Assembly (NCBI RefSeq): GCF_016907895.1 | Contig: NZ_JAFBCV010000007.1 | Coordinates: forward strand, 153,661 to 217,660 | Direction of reading: 5' to 3' | DNA length: 64,000 bases | From: Shouchella xiaoxiensis | Lineage (GTDB): Bacteria > Bacillota > Bacilli > Bacillales > Bacillaceae_D | Shown: one piece after another, positions 42,195-51,659 of the stretch | Position numbering within the stretch: position 1 is the stretch's first letter | Layout: the number at the start of each line of letters is the position of its first letter | The notes under the pieces: model-generated | Seen by the model: the letters and a program-made list of their open reading frames with translations, nothing else | Told to the model about the DNA's origin: nothing | Databases searched by the model: none | Made by a program: the position numbers and the translations under genes

Positions 42195-43130
42195 CTACCC
42201 TATAACCTGTTCATTTAACGTAAGTGCTAGCTCTAACGACGCGACTGCGTAAGCTGCATCTAGGTTAGAAGCTTGTCGTTCGCTTAAACAGAGCTGTACT
42301 ACTTCTTTCAGCGTCTCTTCTAGACAGTTCCCTTTAGTATAAACAACATCTTCGCATCTTCCGTCACTATATCGCTTGAACCACTCAACTACTTCATCCC
42401 TAAAGCCGTCTTCTTGATACTCTAAAGTAGCCTCCTCAAAAATCGCCTTAAATCCTACCCGAAAAGGAAAACCAAACGGCATCATTGACGCCCCCTCCAT
42501 ATGAACAAGCGTGTCGGGATACTGCAGCAGTCCATAAAGCTGCGATTGACCCTGCAAATGACTTGCTCCAATTGAAGTTACACGCTCAGGCACTCCTAAC
42601 AGCCCCGACACTACATCACAATCATGAATCATCAATTCCGTTGATAGCGTCTTTAATGACAAGTCTCCCCATAAAGGCGGCGTCAGTCTCTGGATATGAA
42701 GCAGTTTGAGCTTCCCATACAAGTTGTCTTCATAGGCATTTGCTAACACCTGATAAGGCGCTTCTCGCTTTATAAATTGATTGATCCATAAACGCTGTCC
42801 CAGTTCATCAGCTGTCTCTAACATGGCCCTTGCATCTTCCAACGTATGTGCGATTGGCGTTTCACAGAAGACGTCTTTACCATGCTTTAATGCGTTAATA
42901 ACGTATTCCATATGTACATTTGTCGGTAGACATACATCCACAAGTTTAATCGTATCATCTGTAAGAATCGAATGAATGTCCGTCGTGGTCTCCACGTTCC
43001 ACTCTGCCCTTATTTCTCTTAGCTTTATCTCGTTTCGACCAAACACTGTGATAGAATGAATGGACTTCAGCTGTTTATACAACCTAATATGCTCGACCCC
43101 AAAGCCAGTCCCTAATACCGCTACATTCAT
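42195..43130 (-). CDS. Gfo/Idh/MocA-family oxidoreductase
   Basis: 311 aa. N-terminal Rossmann fold MNVAVLGTGFGVEHIRLYKQ, VDVCLPTNVHMEYVINALKHGKDVFCETP (the EKP motif appears as CETP, with Thr instead of Lys), and a C-terminal alpha/beta domain (MIHDCDVVSGLLG). The catalytic Lys position is thus changed, which may signal an unusual reaction or a sensory role. Start at ATG 43130 after AAAAAGGAG. Divergent from a WYL regulator with a palindromic operator between them. Confidence 0.82.
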   Translation of the reverse strand: MNVAVLGTGFGVEHIRLYKQLKSIHSITVFGRNEIKLREIRAEWNVETTTDIHSILTDDTIKLVDVCLPTNVHMEYVINALKHGKDVFCETPIAHTLEDARAMLETADELGQRLWINQFIKREAPYQVLANAYEDNLYGKLKLLHIQRLTPPLWGDLSLKTLSTELMIHDCDVVSGLLGVPERVTSIGASHLQGQSQLYGLLQYPDTLVHMEGASMMPFGFPFRVGFKAIFEEATLEYQEDGFRDEVVEWFKRYSDGRCEDVVYTKGNCLEETLKEVVQLCLSERQASNLDAAYAVASLELALTLNEQVIG

Positions 43131-43180
43131 GATGACACGCTCCTTTTTCGTAACCATTTATAAAGAAATTGTACCAAGCG

Positions 43181-43206
43181 ATTGATGACAACAGACTGTC
43201 ATCAAT
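43181..43206. promoter_or_regulatory. Palindromic operator between divergent genes
   Basis: Perfect 10-bp arms ATTGATGACA / TGTCATCAAT separated by 6 bp, in the 97-bp gap between the oxidoreductase and the WYL regulator. Most likely the binding site of that regulator. Confidence 0.7.
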
Positions 43207-43227
43207 TAATTGACTAGGGGGTCTTTT

Positions 43228-44196
43228 ATGAAAATTCATCGTCTTATCTCAATTTTACTTATAATTGAAACAAAAGGTCCGGTTAAAGCAAAGGAGCTCG
43301 CAGAGAAGCTAGAGGTTTCAACTAGAACGATCTATCGCGATGTTGACACCCTGTGCGAAGCAGGCATTCCACTCATCGCCTCTACCGGTCCAACAGGTGG
43401 CATTCAAATGGTCGATACCTACTCGCTTGGTATGAAGCAACTCCATGAAGAAGATTTGCTCCACCTTTATTTAAGCTCAGCTGGCATTAAACCAACTAAA
43501 GGAGAGCTTGCCTTAAAAATAAACAATGCGCTGTTGAAGTTACAAAAACACATCCCCGAAAAACAAAAGAAGCTAATGGATTCAGCTCAAACGATGTTCT
43601 TCATTGATGAAAACCCTTGGTGGGGAAAAACTACAACAGCCTCTTGTTTAGACACGTTAATCCAAGCCATTTTCACGAAAACGACGTTGGCTATGATCTA
43701 CAGCAGCCATAGCCAATCAATTCGTCGCGTTCATCCTTATGGCATTGTAATCAAACGACTGGACTGGTATCTTGTTGCTTATTGCGAAACGAGAAAAGCA
43801 ATCCGGACTTTTAAATGCAATCGAATTGAGCAGGCTACCGTATTAAATGAGCACTATACCGTTCCGGCATCGTTCAATCTAGAATCTTTTTGGACAGTAA
43901 ATCAGCAACAGTTTAAACTGAACTGTGCTCAAAATGAATATTATCCTGTTTCATTTCAGTTACATAAACAAGACACTGATTTGTTACCAGAATTAGAATG
44001 GTTAAGATCAGAAGAACAGGACAACAACCTAACCATTTCCGCTAACTTATTTGATGAAACGTATGCAAAACGGGCCATTCTACCATTGCTCGGTTTTGCA
44101 GAGATCATTGCACCTGAACCAATCCGAAATCATGCTATCGCTCTATCACAACAACTAAGCGCTCGCTATATACATTTAAAACTACATGAACGATAA
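43228..44196 (+). CDS. WYL-domain transcriptional regulator (YafY/YobV type)
   Basis: 322 aa starting MKIHRLISILLIIETKGPVKAKE, after AGGGGG. HTH_11 N-terminus (KAKELAEKLEVSTRTIYRDVDTL) and a WYL-like domain at about 140-215, with IRRVHPYGIVIKRLDWYLVAYC carrying the W-Y-L core, plus a WCX C-terminal extension. WYL proteins bind ligands or nucleic acids. Divergent from the oxidoreductase gene; the shared palindrome suggests that it controls that gene and itself. Confidence 0.87.
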   Translation: MKIHRLISILLIIETKGPVKAKELAEKLEVSTRTIYRDVDTLCEAGIPLIASTGPTGGIQMVDTYSLGMKQLHEEDLLHLYLSSAGIKPTKGELALKINNALLKLQKHIPEKQKKLMDSAQTMFFIDENPWWGKTTTASCLDTLIQAIFTKTTLAMIYSSHSQSIRRVHPYGIVIKRLDWYLVAYCETRKAIRTFKCNRIEQATVLNEHYTVPASFNLESFWTVNQQQFKLNCAQNEYYPVSFQLHKQDTDLLPELEWLRSEEQDNNLTISANLFDETYAKRAILPLLGFAEIIAPEPIRNHAIALSQQLSARYIHLKLHER

Positions 44197-44292
44197 CAGG
44201 GGTTTTAAAAATATAACGTATCCGTTTACACGATTGCTACATCTTCATTTTCTTTTTAAAACAGAAACTTTCTTTAAAGTATTGATGTTTAA

Positions 44293-44338
44293 CTCCTCAT
44301 TCACTGGGAATACAAGCTTCATCAGAATGAATGAGGAG
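44293..44338 (+). promoter_or_regulatory. Hairpin sequestering the aldA ribosome binding site
   Basis: Perfect 11-bp arms CTCCTCATTCA (44293-44303) and TGAATGAGGAG (44328-44338). The right arm contains the GAGGAG Shine-Dalgarno sequence 8 nt before the aldA ATG, so folding would block translation. The left arm carries an anti-Shine-Dalgarno CTCCTC. Confidence 0.7.
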
Positions 44339-44346
44339 AGGTAAAA

Positions 44347-45789
44347 ATGAACTTACAGCAACTCTATATAAACGGTACATTTATCGATTCAAAATCAACG
44401 GAAACCATTGATGTTATTAATCCAGCAACTGAGAAAGTAATTTCCCAAATAGTTGATGCTACCGCAGTGGAAACAAACCAAGCGATCGAAGCAGCTTGGC
44501 ATGGGCAAAAAGAGTGGGAAAAGGTGCCACAGGTTGAACGTGGCAGAATTGTACGTCAGATTGGCGATGAAATTGCCGCAGACAAAGAGCGCTTTGCGAA
44601 GATGTTAAGCGAGGAGCAAGGCAAGCCTATTGAAGAAGCTCGCGGAGAGGTTGATCAAGCCGTTGATTTCTTTTACTATATGTCTGAATGGAATCGAAAA
44701 ATTGGTGGAGAAATCGTACCAAGTGACGATCCTAACGAGCAAATCTTAATTCAGCGCAAGGCAATCGGTGTCGTTGCCGGTATTATTCCGTGGAATTACC
44801 CTGTCTTTATTTTCGCTCGGAAAGTGGCTACCGCTTTAATCACAGGGTGTTCTGTTGTTATTAAACCCTCTGAAGAAACGCCAAACACCGCCATTGCTTT
44901 ATCTGCAATCTTAGATCGAGTTGGTTTGCCCAAAGGCGTTTACAACCTTGTAACGGGTAAGGGTGATACCGTTGGCAACCAACTTTCCAAACACCCTAAA
45001 GTAGCAATGGTGAGCATGACAGGAAGTGTCGCAGCCGGAACAAAAGTGATGGAGGCTGCCGCTCAGAATATCACAAAAGTAAACCTTGAACTTGGTGGAA
45101 AAGCACCCATCATCGTCTCAAAATACGCAGATCTCGATTTGGCTGTAAAGCATATCAAGGCATCGCGTATTGAAAACGCCGGCCAAGCCTGCATTTCTGC
45201 TGAACGCGTATACGTTCAAGAGGATGTGGCCGAGGCGTTTACACAAAAAATGATCGCCGCTATGCAAGAAGTAAAAGTCGGATATTCGCTTGAAGACAAC
45301 ACGGTTGAGATGGGTCCTGTATCCAGTGAACACCATCTCGAAAAAATCGAAACGCTCGTTAACGAAGCAATCAAACAAGGCGCAAAAGTAGAAACGGGTG
45401 GAACACGCCTTAATAGCAGTGGCTACTTTTATGCACCAACGGTTCTCACTAACGTTCGCCATGATTTCGAGATTATGACGAGTGAAGTTTTTGGACCGGT
45501 TCTACCGATCACCACATATAAGCACTTTAGTGAAGCAATTGACTTAGCCAATGATTCCATTTACGGCCTTGCATCAGCACTTTACTCCAATGATTACAAT
45601 GAAATTATGCAAGCTTCTCGTGACCTGCAATATGGAGAAACGTACGTCAATCGAGATACAGGAGAAGCTGTACAAGGTTACCATGCTGGAATGCGTCAAT
45701 CAGGCATTGGTGGCACCGATGGAAAAAACGGTCTTGGAGACTTTTTATCGACTCACGTTATGTATCTAGCTTATAATGATGCAACTTAA
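44347..45789 (+). CDS. aldA: Lactaldehyde/glycolaldehyde-type aldehyde dehydrogenase
   Basis: 480 aa NAD(P)-dependent aldehyde dehydrogenase. Catalytic Cys in NAGQACISAERVYVQ, general-base Glu in VNLELGGKAPIIV, PWNYPVFIFARKVATAL, VSMTGSVAAGTKVM. The C-terminus GETYVNRDTGEAVQGYHAGMRQSGIGGTDGK follows the AldA pattern rather than betaine-aldehyde dehydrogenase. It oxidises lactaldehyde or glycolaldehyde to the acids. Preceded by a translation-blocking hairpin and followed by a strong terminator. Confidence 0.87.
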   Translation: MNLQQLYINGTFIDSKSTETIDVINPATEKVISQIVDATAVETNQAIEAAWHGQKEWEKVPQVERGRIVRQIGDEIAADKERFAKMLSEEQGKPIEEARGEVDQAVDFFYYMSEWNRKIGGEIVPSDDPNEQILIQRKAIGVVAGIIPWNYPVFIFARKVATALITGCSVVIKPSEETPNTAIALSAILDRVGLPKGVYNLVTGKGDTVGNQLSKHPKVAMVSMTGSVAAGTKVMEAAAQNITKVNLELGGKAPIIVSKYADLDLAVKHIKASRIENAGQACISAERVYVQEDVAEAFTQKMIAAMQEVKVGYSLEDNTVEMGPVSSEHHLEKIETLVNEAIKQGAKVETGGTRLNSSGYFYAPTVLTNVRHDFEIMTSEVFGPVLPITTYKHFSEAIDLANDSIYGLASALYSNDYNEIMQASRDLQYGETYVNRDTGEAVQGYHAGMRQSGIGGTDGKNGLGDFLSTHVMYLAYNDAT

Positions 45790-45798
45790 TTTAAAACT

Positions 45799-45837
45799 AA
45801 GGGAGGACAGGTTTTCCACCTGTCCTCCCTTTAATTT
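45799..45837. terminator. Bidirectional terminator
   Basis: 13-bp stem AAGGGAGGACAGG / CCTGTCCTCCCTT between convergent genes, followed by T-rich DNA. Confidence 0.9.
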
Positions 45838-45841
45838 TGTT

Positions 45842-46459
45842 CTATAGAAACCTCTTCAGATCAGCAAAACGTTCAAGTTTGTAATCATATTTCTCAACTG
45901 TACCAAAACCATAAGAGGCATAAGCAAACGGGATGCCCGCTACCTCTGATGCCTTTTGGTCACCAGCTGTATCGCCGACATAAATCGGTGATTCTAACTG
46001 GTTTCGCTCCATCACAAGTTTAATGTTTTCACCTTTTGATAAACCGGTGCGTCCTGGATTCTCAAAATCAATAAAGTATTTTTCCACTTGGTGAAATGCA
46101 TAAAAGGATTCAATATAGCCATCCTGACAATTGCTCACAATAAAAAGCTTATATTTTTCCGATAGATGTTGAAGTATTTCTTCGACACCGTCGTATAGCT
46201 CGCCACCCTTTTCAGCAAGGACTGCATTTTCCTGCTTGCCGCATGCGACCATAATCTCTTTACGCTTTTCTTTGCTTAATTCAGGAAAGAGAATTTCCGA
46301 TATTTCGTCTTCCTGAAGCCCCATCACGCGTTTTAAATCATCTTCCGTAACTTCTTTATTTACTTCATCATACTGGGTAAGCACCTGATTCCAAGCACGA
46401 ACAATCGTCTGGCGGGAATCCCAAATTGTTCCGTCTAAATCAAATATAATACTGTCCAT
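45842..46459 (-). CDS. HAD-superfamily hydrolase, PGP-like
   Basis: 205 aa: HAD motif I IIFDLDGTIWDS, motif II LFIVSNCQDG, motif III Lys in TGLSKGEN, motif IV IYVGDTAGDQKA. The alpha-helical cap places it with phosphoglycolate phosphatase/beta-phosphoglucomutase-like enzymes; substrate unknown. ATG 46459 is preferred over TTG 46462 by the AAAGGAG site. The start overlaps the stop of a small upstream ORF (TGATG). Confidence 0.83.
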   Translation of the reverse strand: MDSIIFDLDGTIWDSRQTIVRAWNQVLTQYDEVNKEVTEDDLKRVMGLQEDEISEILFPELSKEKRKEIMVACGKQENAVLAEKGGELYDGVEEILQHLSEKYKLFIVSNCQDGYIESFYAFHQVEKYFIDFENPGRTGLSKGENIKLVMERNQLESPIYVGDTAGDQKASEVAGIPFAYASYGFGTVEKYDYKLERFADLKRFL

Positions 46460-46701
46460 CAATTAAATCTCCTTTTAGCAAGATAAATGTGGTACTCTCT
46501 CTCCCCTAGCGTACTATTGTCAAGAGCTCTAAGCAAGAATGCAGCTATGTATATTAAGCTTATTGCATGTATCGGATTGTCTCTAGCATAATAGCGCGAT
46601 AACCAGTTCAAGTTCTGCTCCATGATAGCCACATTCATACCCAGTTGGTCTTTTAAAGAAGCTAGTGTTATCGCAGCTTCAATAGTGAAATATAGCTTCA
46701 C
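46459..46701 (-). CDS. Possible small protein upstream of the HAD gene
   Basis: 80-codon ORF from GTG (MKLYFTIEAAITLASLKDQLG) whose TGA overlaps the HAD start codon. The composition is protein-like (helical, with an LIYIAAFLLRAL amphipathic or membrane-like stretch, few rare codons), and the stop/start overlap is typical of coupled genes. There is no clear ribosome site before the GTG, and an in-frame TGA lies directly upstream, so it could be the tail of a truncated gene. Not recognised. Confidence 0.4.
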   Translation of the reverse strand: MKLYFTIEAAITLASLKDQLGMNVAIMEQNLNWLSRYYARDNPIHAISLIYIAAFLLRALDNSTLGEREYHIYLAKRRFN

Positions 46702-46802
46702 TCACAATGGCAAAAGTGCCGACCACTTTGATCGGTCCAATTAAATAGTTCGTTTTAAGTTGCCATCTTCTCGCCTTAATTAAACCCCGATCTCAGCTAT
46801 GC

Positions 46803-46839
46803 AAAAAAGCCCCACTAGATCATCGTTATCTAGTGGGGC
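46803..46839 (-). terminator. Terminator after glmS
   Basis: Perfect 12-bp stem GCCCCACTAGAT / ATCTAGTGGGGC with a 7-nt loop and TTTTTT on the minus strand. Confidence 0.93.
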
Positions 46840-46864
46840 CATGTCTTGCAACGTTTAGTCTGGA

Positions 46865-48667
46865 TTATTCAACCGTTACACTCTTCGCTAAGTTTCTCGG
46901 CTTATCAACATCACACCCACGGTGCAGAGCTGCATAGTAGGCAATTAGCTGGGTTGGAATAACAGAAACAAGTGGCGCAATTAACTCATGCACACGCGGC
47001 AAGACAATTGCATCGCCTTCTTGATTCAATCCTTCCATCGAAATGATGACCGTTGCAGCGCCACGGCTTGCCACTTCCTGCACGTTCCCACGTATGCTTA
47101 AATTAACGTGTTCCTGTGTTGCAAGGGCAATTACAGGCGTGCCGTCTTCAATTAAAGCAATTGTACCATGCTTCAATTCGCCTCCTGCAAAACCTTCCGC
47201 TTGAATGTAAGAGATTTCTTTTAGCTTAAGCGCACCTTCCATCGCGACGTAATAATCAGACGCACGACCGATAAAGAAGGCATTACGTGTTACAGATAAA
47301 TAATCTCTTGAGATCTTTTCAAAAACATCCTTTTGATTGCAGAGTGCTTCCATTGCGTTTGCTGCAATTCCCAACTCTTGCAAAGGATCGAAGTCTAATT
47401 TAATTCCTGCTGCATACGCTGTATCAACAGCAAGCAACGTCAAGACAGCCATTTGTGCCGTATATGCTTTTGTTGACGCTACAGCAATTTCTGGACCTGC
47501 AAACGTATGAAGCGTAAATTCTGCCTCACGTGACAGTGTTGAACCAGGAACATTTGTTACCGTTAACGTACGGTGACCAAGCTTTTTCACATGGACTAGC
47601 ACACCACGCGAATCGGCTGTTTCTCCACTTTGGGAGATAAAAACAAAGAGTGGATTTTTTGATAATAATGGCATGTTATACAAGAATTCACTTGCAATAT
47701 GCACTTCTGTTGGTTTCTTCGAGATGCCTTCTAGTAACTGTTTGCCAACTAGACCAGCATGATAGCTCGTTCCAGCTGCAATGATATAAATGCGGTCAGC
47801 TTCTTGCATCGCCGAGCGGATGTCTTCATCAAGACGGGTGCTGCCATCTTCATGTTGATATTTCTGAATGATGTTCCGAATCACGATCGGTTGCTCATCT
47901 ATTTCTTTTAACATAAAGTGGTCATACGTGCCTTTTTCAATATCGCTTGCATCAAGTTCAGCTGTATAAGGAGTCCGGTCTTGAACAACTCCGGACAACG
48001 TCTTAATTTCAATTCCATCGCGCTTCACAAGAACAAGCTCTTCATCCATAATCTCAACGAACTGATCCGTAACGTTTAGCATTGCCATTGCATCTGAAGC
48101 AATTACATTCACGCCGTCACCAACACCAATTAGTAAAGGACTCTTATTTTTTCCAACAAAAATCGTTTCAGGGTCTTCTTTATCAAGAAGCGCAATCGCA
48201 TAAGAACCCTTCATCATTGAGAGTGCTTTGCTTACTGCCGCTTCTGTTGACAAACCTTCCTTTGAAAGCTGTTCAATAAATTGAACAACAATTTCTGTAT
48301 CCGTATCGCTTTGCAAATGTACATCAGTCAAGTAATCTTGTTTAATCTGTCTGTAGTTCTCAATTACACCGTTATGCACAAGCGTAAAGCGCGCTGTTGT
48401 GCTTTGATGTGGATGAGCGTTGGTTTGACTTGGCACACCATGTGTCGCCCAGCGTGTATGGCCAATCCCAACTGTTGTTTTTACAGACATGTCTACGGCT
48501 TCGCGCAATGTTGCAATTCTTCCTTTTTCTTTAAACACATGCGTTCCGTCGGTTGTTCGAACAGCAATACCAGCTGAGTCATAGCCACGGTATTCTAGTT
48601 TTTCCAGCCCGTTTAACAAGATTTCCTTTGCATCTTCATTTCCGATGTACCCAACAATTCCACACAT
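46865..48667 (-). CDS. glmS: Glutamine-fructose-6-phosphate transaminase (isomerising)
   Basis: 600 aa. The start is MCGIVGYIG, giving the N-terminal nucleophile Cys of the glutaminase domain; the frame is open upstream, but that stretch is the ribozyme leader. Glutaminase (about 1-220: [25 protein letters not shown]) and two SIS domains ([37 protein letters not shown]), ending [13 protein letters not shown]. Makes glucosamine-6-P for wall precursors. GGGAGG site. Controlled by the upstream ribozyme and own promoter. Follows glmM. Confidence 0.97.
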   Translation of the reverse strand: MCGIVGYIGNEDAKEILLNGLEKLEYRGYDSAGIAVRTTDGTHVFKEKGRIATLREAVDMSVKTTVGIGHTRWATHGVPSQTNAHPHQSTTARFTLVHNGVIENYRQIKQDYLTDVHLQSDTDTEIVVQFIEQLSKEGLSTEAAVSKALSMMKGSYAIALLDKEDPETIFVGKNKSPLLIGVGDGVNVIASDAMAMLNVTDQFVEIMDEELVLVKRDGIEIKTLSGVVQDRTPYTAELDASDIEKGTYDHFMLKEIDEQPIVIRNIIQKYQHEDGSTRLDEDIRSAMQEADRIYIIAAGTSYHAGLVGKQLLEGISKKPTEVHIASEFLYNMPLLSKNPLFVFISQSGETADSRGVLVHVKKLGHRTLTVTNVPGSTLSREAEFTLHTFAGPEIAVASTKAYTAQMAVLTLLAVDTAYAAGIKLDFDPLQELGIAANAMEALCNQKDVFEKISRDYLSVTRNAFFIGRASDYYVAMEGALKLKEISYIQAEGFAGGELKHGTIALIEDGTPVIALATQEHVNLSIRGNVQEVASRGAATVIISMEGLNQEGDAIVLPRVHELIAPLVSVIPTQLIAYYAALHRGCDVDKPRNLAKSVTVE

Positions 48668-48737
48668 AATCCAGTTTCCTCCCGCAGTGGGAGCACGGTT
48701 CTGCAGGGGCAGACCTGCCCCCACTCTTTGAATTTGA

Positions 48738-48880
48738 TGCGTGTTGCTTTTGTCTTTGTGCAACGAGTCACCTCGTCGTTTTTAACATAAGCTTACGACT
48801 GTACACGCAGCCGGAGGGAATCCGCCGAATAGTCGATTAGCCCTCTCCTCGTCAACTGACCTACCGTCAGTCCTGGCGCT
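48738..48880 (-). ncRNA. glmS ribozyme/riboswitch
   Basis: Minus-strand leader with the conserved glmS core: AGCGCCAGGACTGACGG at the 5' end (cleavage expected before G at 48879, after A 48880), TTGACGAGGAGAGGG, ATTCGGCGGATTCCCTCCGG, then the P3/P4 region with CACAAAGACAAAAGC, as in the Bacillus anthracis ribozyme. Glucosamine-6-P triggers self-cleavage and message decay. The 3' end is approximate. A GC-rich hairpin pair separates it from the glmS ribosome site. Confidence 0.93.
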
Positions 48881-48911
48881 TTTTTTGTATGAGCTTAATC
48901 ATACAAGCTTC

Positions 48912-48940
48912 ATCTTAAATCATTGAAGAACCTACGTCAA
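48912..48940 (-). promoter_or_regulatory. Sigma-A promoter of glmS
   Basis: Minus strand: TTGACG (48940-48935), 17-bp spacer, TAAGAT (48917-48912). This places the transcript start near 48905, about 25 nt ahead of the ribozyme cleavage site. A TTGTATGA / TCATACAA hairpin (48885-48906) fills that short leader. Confidence 0.75.
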
Positions 48941-49016
48941 TCGAATTCAATCGTTCTTCATAGTTTTAAATTATGCAACGTCATTCTTTTAGTTACATAG
49001 TTGATTCTTTTAACTA

Positions 49017-49052
49017 GAAAAAACATTGCTCCCTATTGTTAGAAAGCAATGT
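49017..49052 (-). terminator. Terminator after glmM
   Basis: ACATTGCT / AGCAATGT stem with a 14-nt loop, followed by TTTTTT on the minus strand. Confidence 0.82.
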
Positions 49053-49058
49053 CGATGT

Positions 49059-50399
49059 TTAAGCACCTAATTCTTCTTTTACCACGTCAACAATTTTCGT
49101 CGCATAACTATGGCACAATTCATCGGTTTTCGCCTCGACCATTACGCGCACTAGTGGCTCTGTTCCAGAAGGACGTACAAGAACGCGGCCATCACCATTC
49201 ATCTCTTCTTCAACCTGAGCAATTACTTCTTTTACTCGATCATTTTCCTTAACTGCATCACGGTCCGTGACGCGAACATTAATGAGGCATTGCGGGAAAC
49301 TCTCCATCGCAGCTGCTAGCTCTGACAATGTTTTACCCGTTTTCTTCATAATGTATACGAGCTGCACACCAGATAGCAATCCGTCGCCTGTTGTATTGTA
49401 ATCAAGGAAAATGATATGGCCCGATTGTTCGCCGCCTAAGTTATAGTTGCCCTTACGCATCTCTTCCATTACATAGCGATCACCAACAGCTGTTTGTTTT
49501 GTTTCAATTTGATTGGCTTCAAGCGCTTTATAAAAACCAAGATTACTCATTACGGTTGATACAACGGTGTTCTGATTCAAGCGCCCTTGTTCCTTAAGGA
49601 AATTCGCAATGATAAACATAATTTTGTCCCCATCAACGATCGCACCATTTTCATCAACAGCGATTAAGCGATCGGCATCGCCATCAAAAGCAAGACCAAT
49701 ATTAGCTTGTTTTTCAACTACGAGCTTTGCTAATTCTTCTGGATGGGTCGAGCCACAGCATTCGTTAATATTCGTTCCGTCTGGTGAAGCTCCCATCGAT
49801 GTAATATCTGCCTCGAGATCAGCTAACACATGTGTAGCTAATGCAGAAGCTGCACCGTGAGCACAATCAATTGCTACATGAATTCCTTCAAAATCACCTT
49901 CAACCGTTTGTTTCAAGAACTGCATGTATTTCTGCGTACCTTCATAGTAATCATTTAATTGACCGAGCGCTGCCCCCACTGGTCTAGGCATTGTATCTTC
50001 TCCATCAATCAATGCTTCAATTTCCTCTTCTTGTGAGTCAAGCAATTTAAATCCATCTGAACCGAAGAATTTAATCCCATTGTCCTCAACTGGGTTATGT
50101 GAAGCTGAAATCATCACTCCCGCTGTGGCACTTAGTTGCTTTGTTAAAAATGCCACACCTGGTGTTGAAATAACGCCAATTCGCATCACTTCAACTCCGA
50201 TTGAAATTAAGCCAGCCGTTAAAGCGGCCTCAAGCATTTCGCCTGATATCCGTGTGTCCCGCCCTATTAGCACTTTTGGTTGGTTGACTTCCTTTGTTAA
50301 TACATAGCCACCCGCTCTCCCTAACTTAAAGGCGAGTTCAGGCGTTAGCTCGGTATTCGCAACTCCTCGAACACCATCTGTTCCAAAATATTTACCCAT
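49059..50399 (-). CDS. glmM: Phosphoglucosamine mutase
   Basis: 446 aa, start [14 protein letters not shown]. Phosphoserine loop [19 protein letters not shown], metal loop [13 protein letters not shown], sugar-binding [12 protein letters not shown]-terminal phosphate loop [13 protein letters not shown]: all mutase sites intact. Converts glucosamine-6-P to glucosamine-1-P. Its placement after cdaA-cdaR is conserved in Firmicutes, where CdaA activity is modulated by CdaR and GlmM. AAGGAG site. Confidence 0.96.
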   Translation of the reverse strand: MGKYFGTDGVRGVANTELTPELAFKLGRAGGYVLTKEVNQPKVLIGRDTRISGEMLEAALTAGLISIGVEVMRIGVISTPGVAFLTKQLSATAGVMISASHNPVEDNGIKFFGSDGFKLLDSQEEEIEALIDGEDTMPRPVGAALGQLNDYYEGTQKYMQFLKQTVEGDFEGIHVAIDCAHGAASALATHVLADLEADITSMGASPDGTNINECCGSTHPEELAKLVVEKQANIGLAFDGDADRLIAVDENGAIVDGDKIMFIIANFLKEQGRLNQNTVVSTVMSNLGFYKALEANQIETKQTAVGDRYVMEEMRKGNYNLGGEQSGHIIFLDYNTTGDGLLSGVQLVYIMKKTGKTLSELAAAMESFPQCLINVRVTDRDAVKENDRVKEVIAQVEEEMNGDGRVLVRPSGTEPLVRVMVEAKTDELCHSYATKIVDVVKEELGA

Positions 50400-50432
50400 A
50401 TGAATAATCGCTCCTTCTTAACACTCTCCACA

Positions 50433-51659
50433 TTATTCCGTAAAGCGCAATGTTGTTTCTTCTTCCTCTAATTCAAAACGTATATGAGATGGCCCAGTGA
50501 CTGATAAGGGCAGTACCTGCTCCCCATCATAAGATCCACTCGCATCGACCTGTACAGACAAATCTTCAACCATTAATCCATCCAGCCTTGATTCAGATCC
50601 AAATGCTCTAACACTTACAGATCTTGGTGCTCCATCGGCGAAAGCAACTCCGGACTCCCTACCAACCATTTCAATTGGAACGGAATCAAGCACCACTTCT
50701 TCCTCGTCACCAACCGTAAAAGTAACCGTTACCTCATCAGGATCAATTCGTTCTGCTCCGTCAGGCACCATTAAGGAAACAGTCGTTTCGCCACTGTCCT
50801 CAATTTCACTTAAATCAATTGGTTCACTTTCTACAAATTCAATTGTCTCTAAATCTGCTTTTGATCCATAAACCGTCACGTCATTCGGTGAAATGGTTAC
50901 ATCATCAATGCTTAAACCATCAGGCATTTGATTTTCACGCATCATTTTTACCGGCACAAGTTTATTTGGGCTCGTGATCGGAACGGTTACAGAAACAAAA
51001 TTAGGTTCAGCTTGCACATCCATTTTTTGACCCGTCTCATCATAAAAGTGAACAGGAAAGTCTTCCTCTATCGTTTCAGTTGCATCTGTTAAATCAACGA
51101 ACACTTTCACTTCTTCTATCGCTTCAATTGTTTCTCGGTTTGCAGTCACTTCTACATTTAACGGAGCCACAATCGCTGATCCAACTGACTGTTCGTCTGA
51201 AACAGCTTCTGCATTCTCAAGTTCAACAAGGACAGGATAGGATGCGGTTTGCCTTTCCTCGAGCTCAATCCGAACGACTTGCGGCTGCACGGTTACAGAT
51301 AAATCACTCGGAAAGTTTCGCGTGTTTACTGCTAACATATGCTCTCCAGCCGTATCTATTTCCGTTGCATCAACAAACACTTCTGTTGAACGGTTGCTAG
51401 CAATTTGAAATAAGGATATGGACACCTGAGAACCTTGTAGTTGAACATTAACTGCTTCTTGTTGATCTACAAGCTCAAATCGTTCTTCATCATATAGAAC
51501 CGTCAGTGGTTCATCTTCAATGAGATAATTCCCTGTTGGAACTTCAGGCAAAATTGAATGAGAACCCATATTGTTTTGGCTAACCATGATAAATAACATT
51601 AACGCTATAAAAAACGCTAGAATTCGAATGAACCAGATACTATTTAACATTTTATCCAT
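50433..51659 (-). CDS. cdaR: CdaA regulatory protein CdaR (YbbR-domain)
   Basis: 408 aa: N-terminal membrane helix (about 10-28), then four extracellular YbbR repeats of about 80 residues each. Strongly acidic, as expected for an exported protein of an alkaliphile or halotolerant host. CdaR binds and modulates the diadenylate cyclase CdaA across the membrane. ATG 51659 (MDKMLNSIWFIRIL) fits the family start and overlaps the cdaA stop by 8 bp; a GTG 4 codons upstream is possible. Confidence 0.92.
   Translation of the reverse strand: MDKMLNSIWFIRILAFFIALMLFIMVSQNNMGSHSILPEVPTGNYLIEDEPLTVLYDEERFELVDQQEAVNVQLQGSQVSISLFQIASNRSTEVFVDATEIDTAGEHMLAVNTRNFPSDLSVTVQPQVVRIELEERQTASYPVLVELENAEAVSDEQSVGSAIVAPLNVEVTANRETIEAIEEVKVFVDLTDATETIEEDFPVHFYDETGQKMDVQAEPNFVSVTVPITSPNKLVPVKMMRENQMPDGLSIDDVTISPNDVTVYGSKADLETIEFVESEPIDLSEIEDSGETTVSLMVPDGAERIDPDEVTVTFTVGDEEEVVLDSVPIEMVGRESGVAFADGAPRSVSVRAFGSESRLDGLMVEDLSVQVDASGSYDGEQVLPLSVTGPSHIRFELEEEETTLRFTE

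Noticed and set aside
48668..48763. N-terminal extension of glmS to 48763
   Set aside because: This stretch is the ribozyme leader and its following hairpins. The true start must place Cys at position 1 of the mature enzyme.
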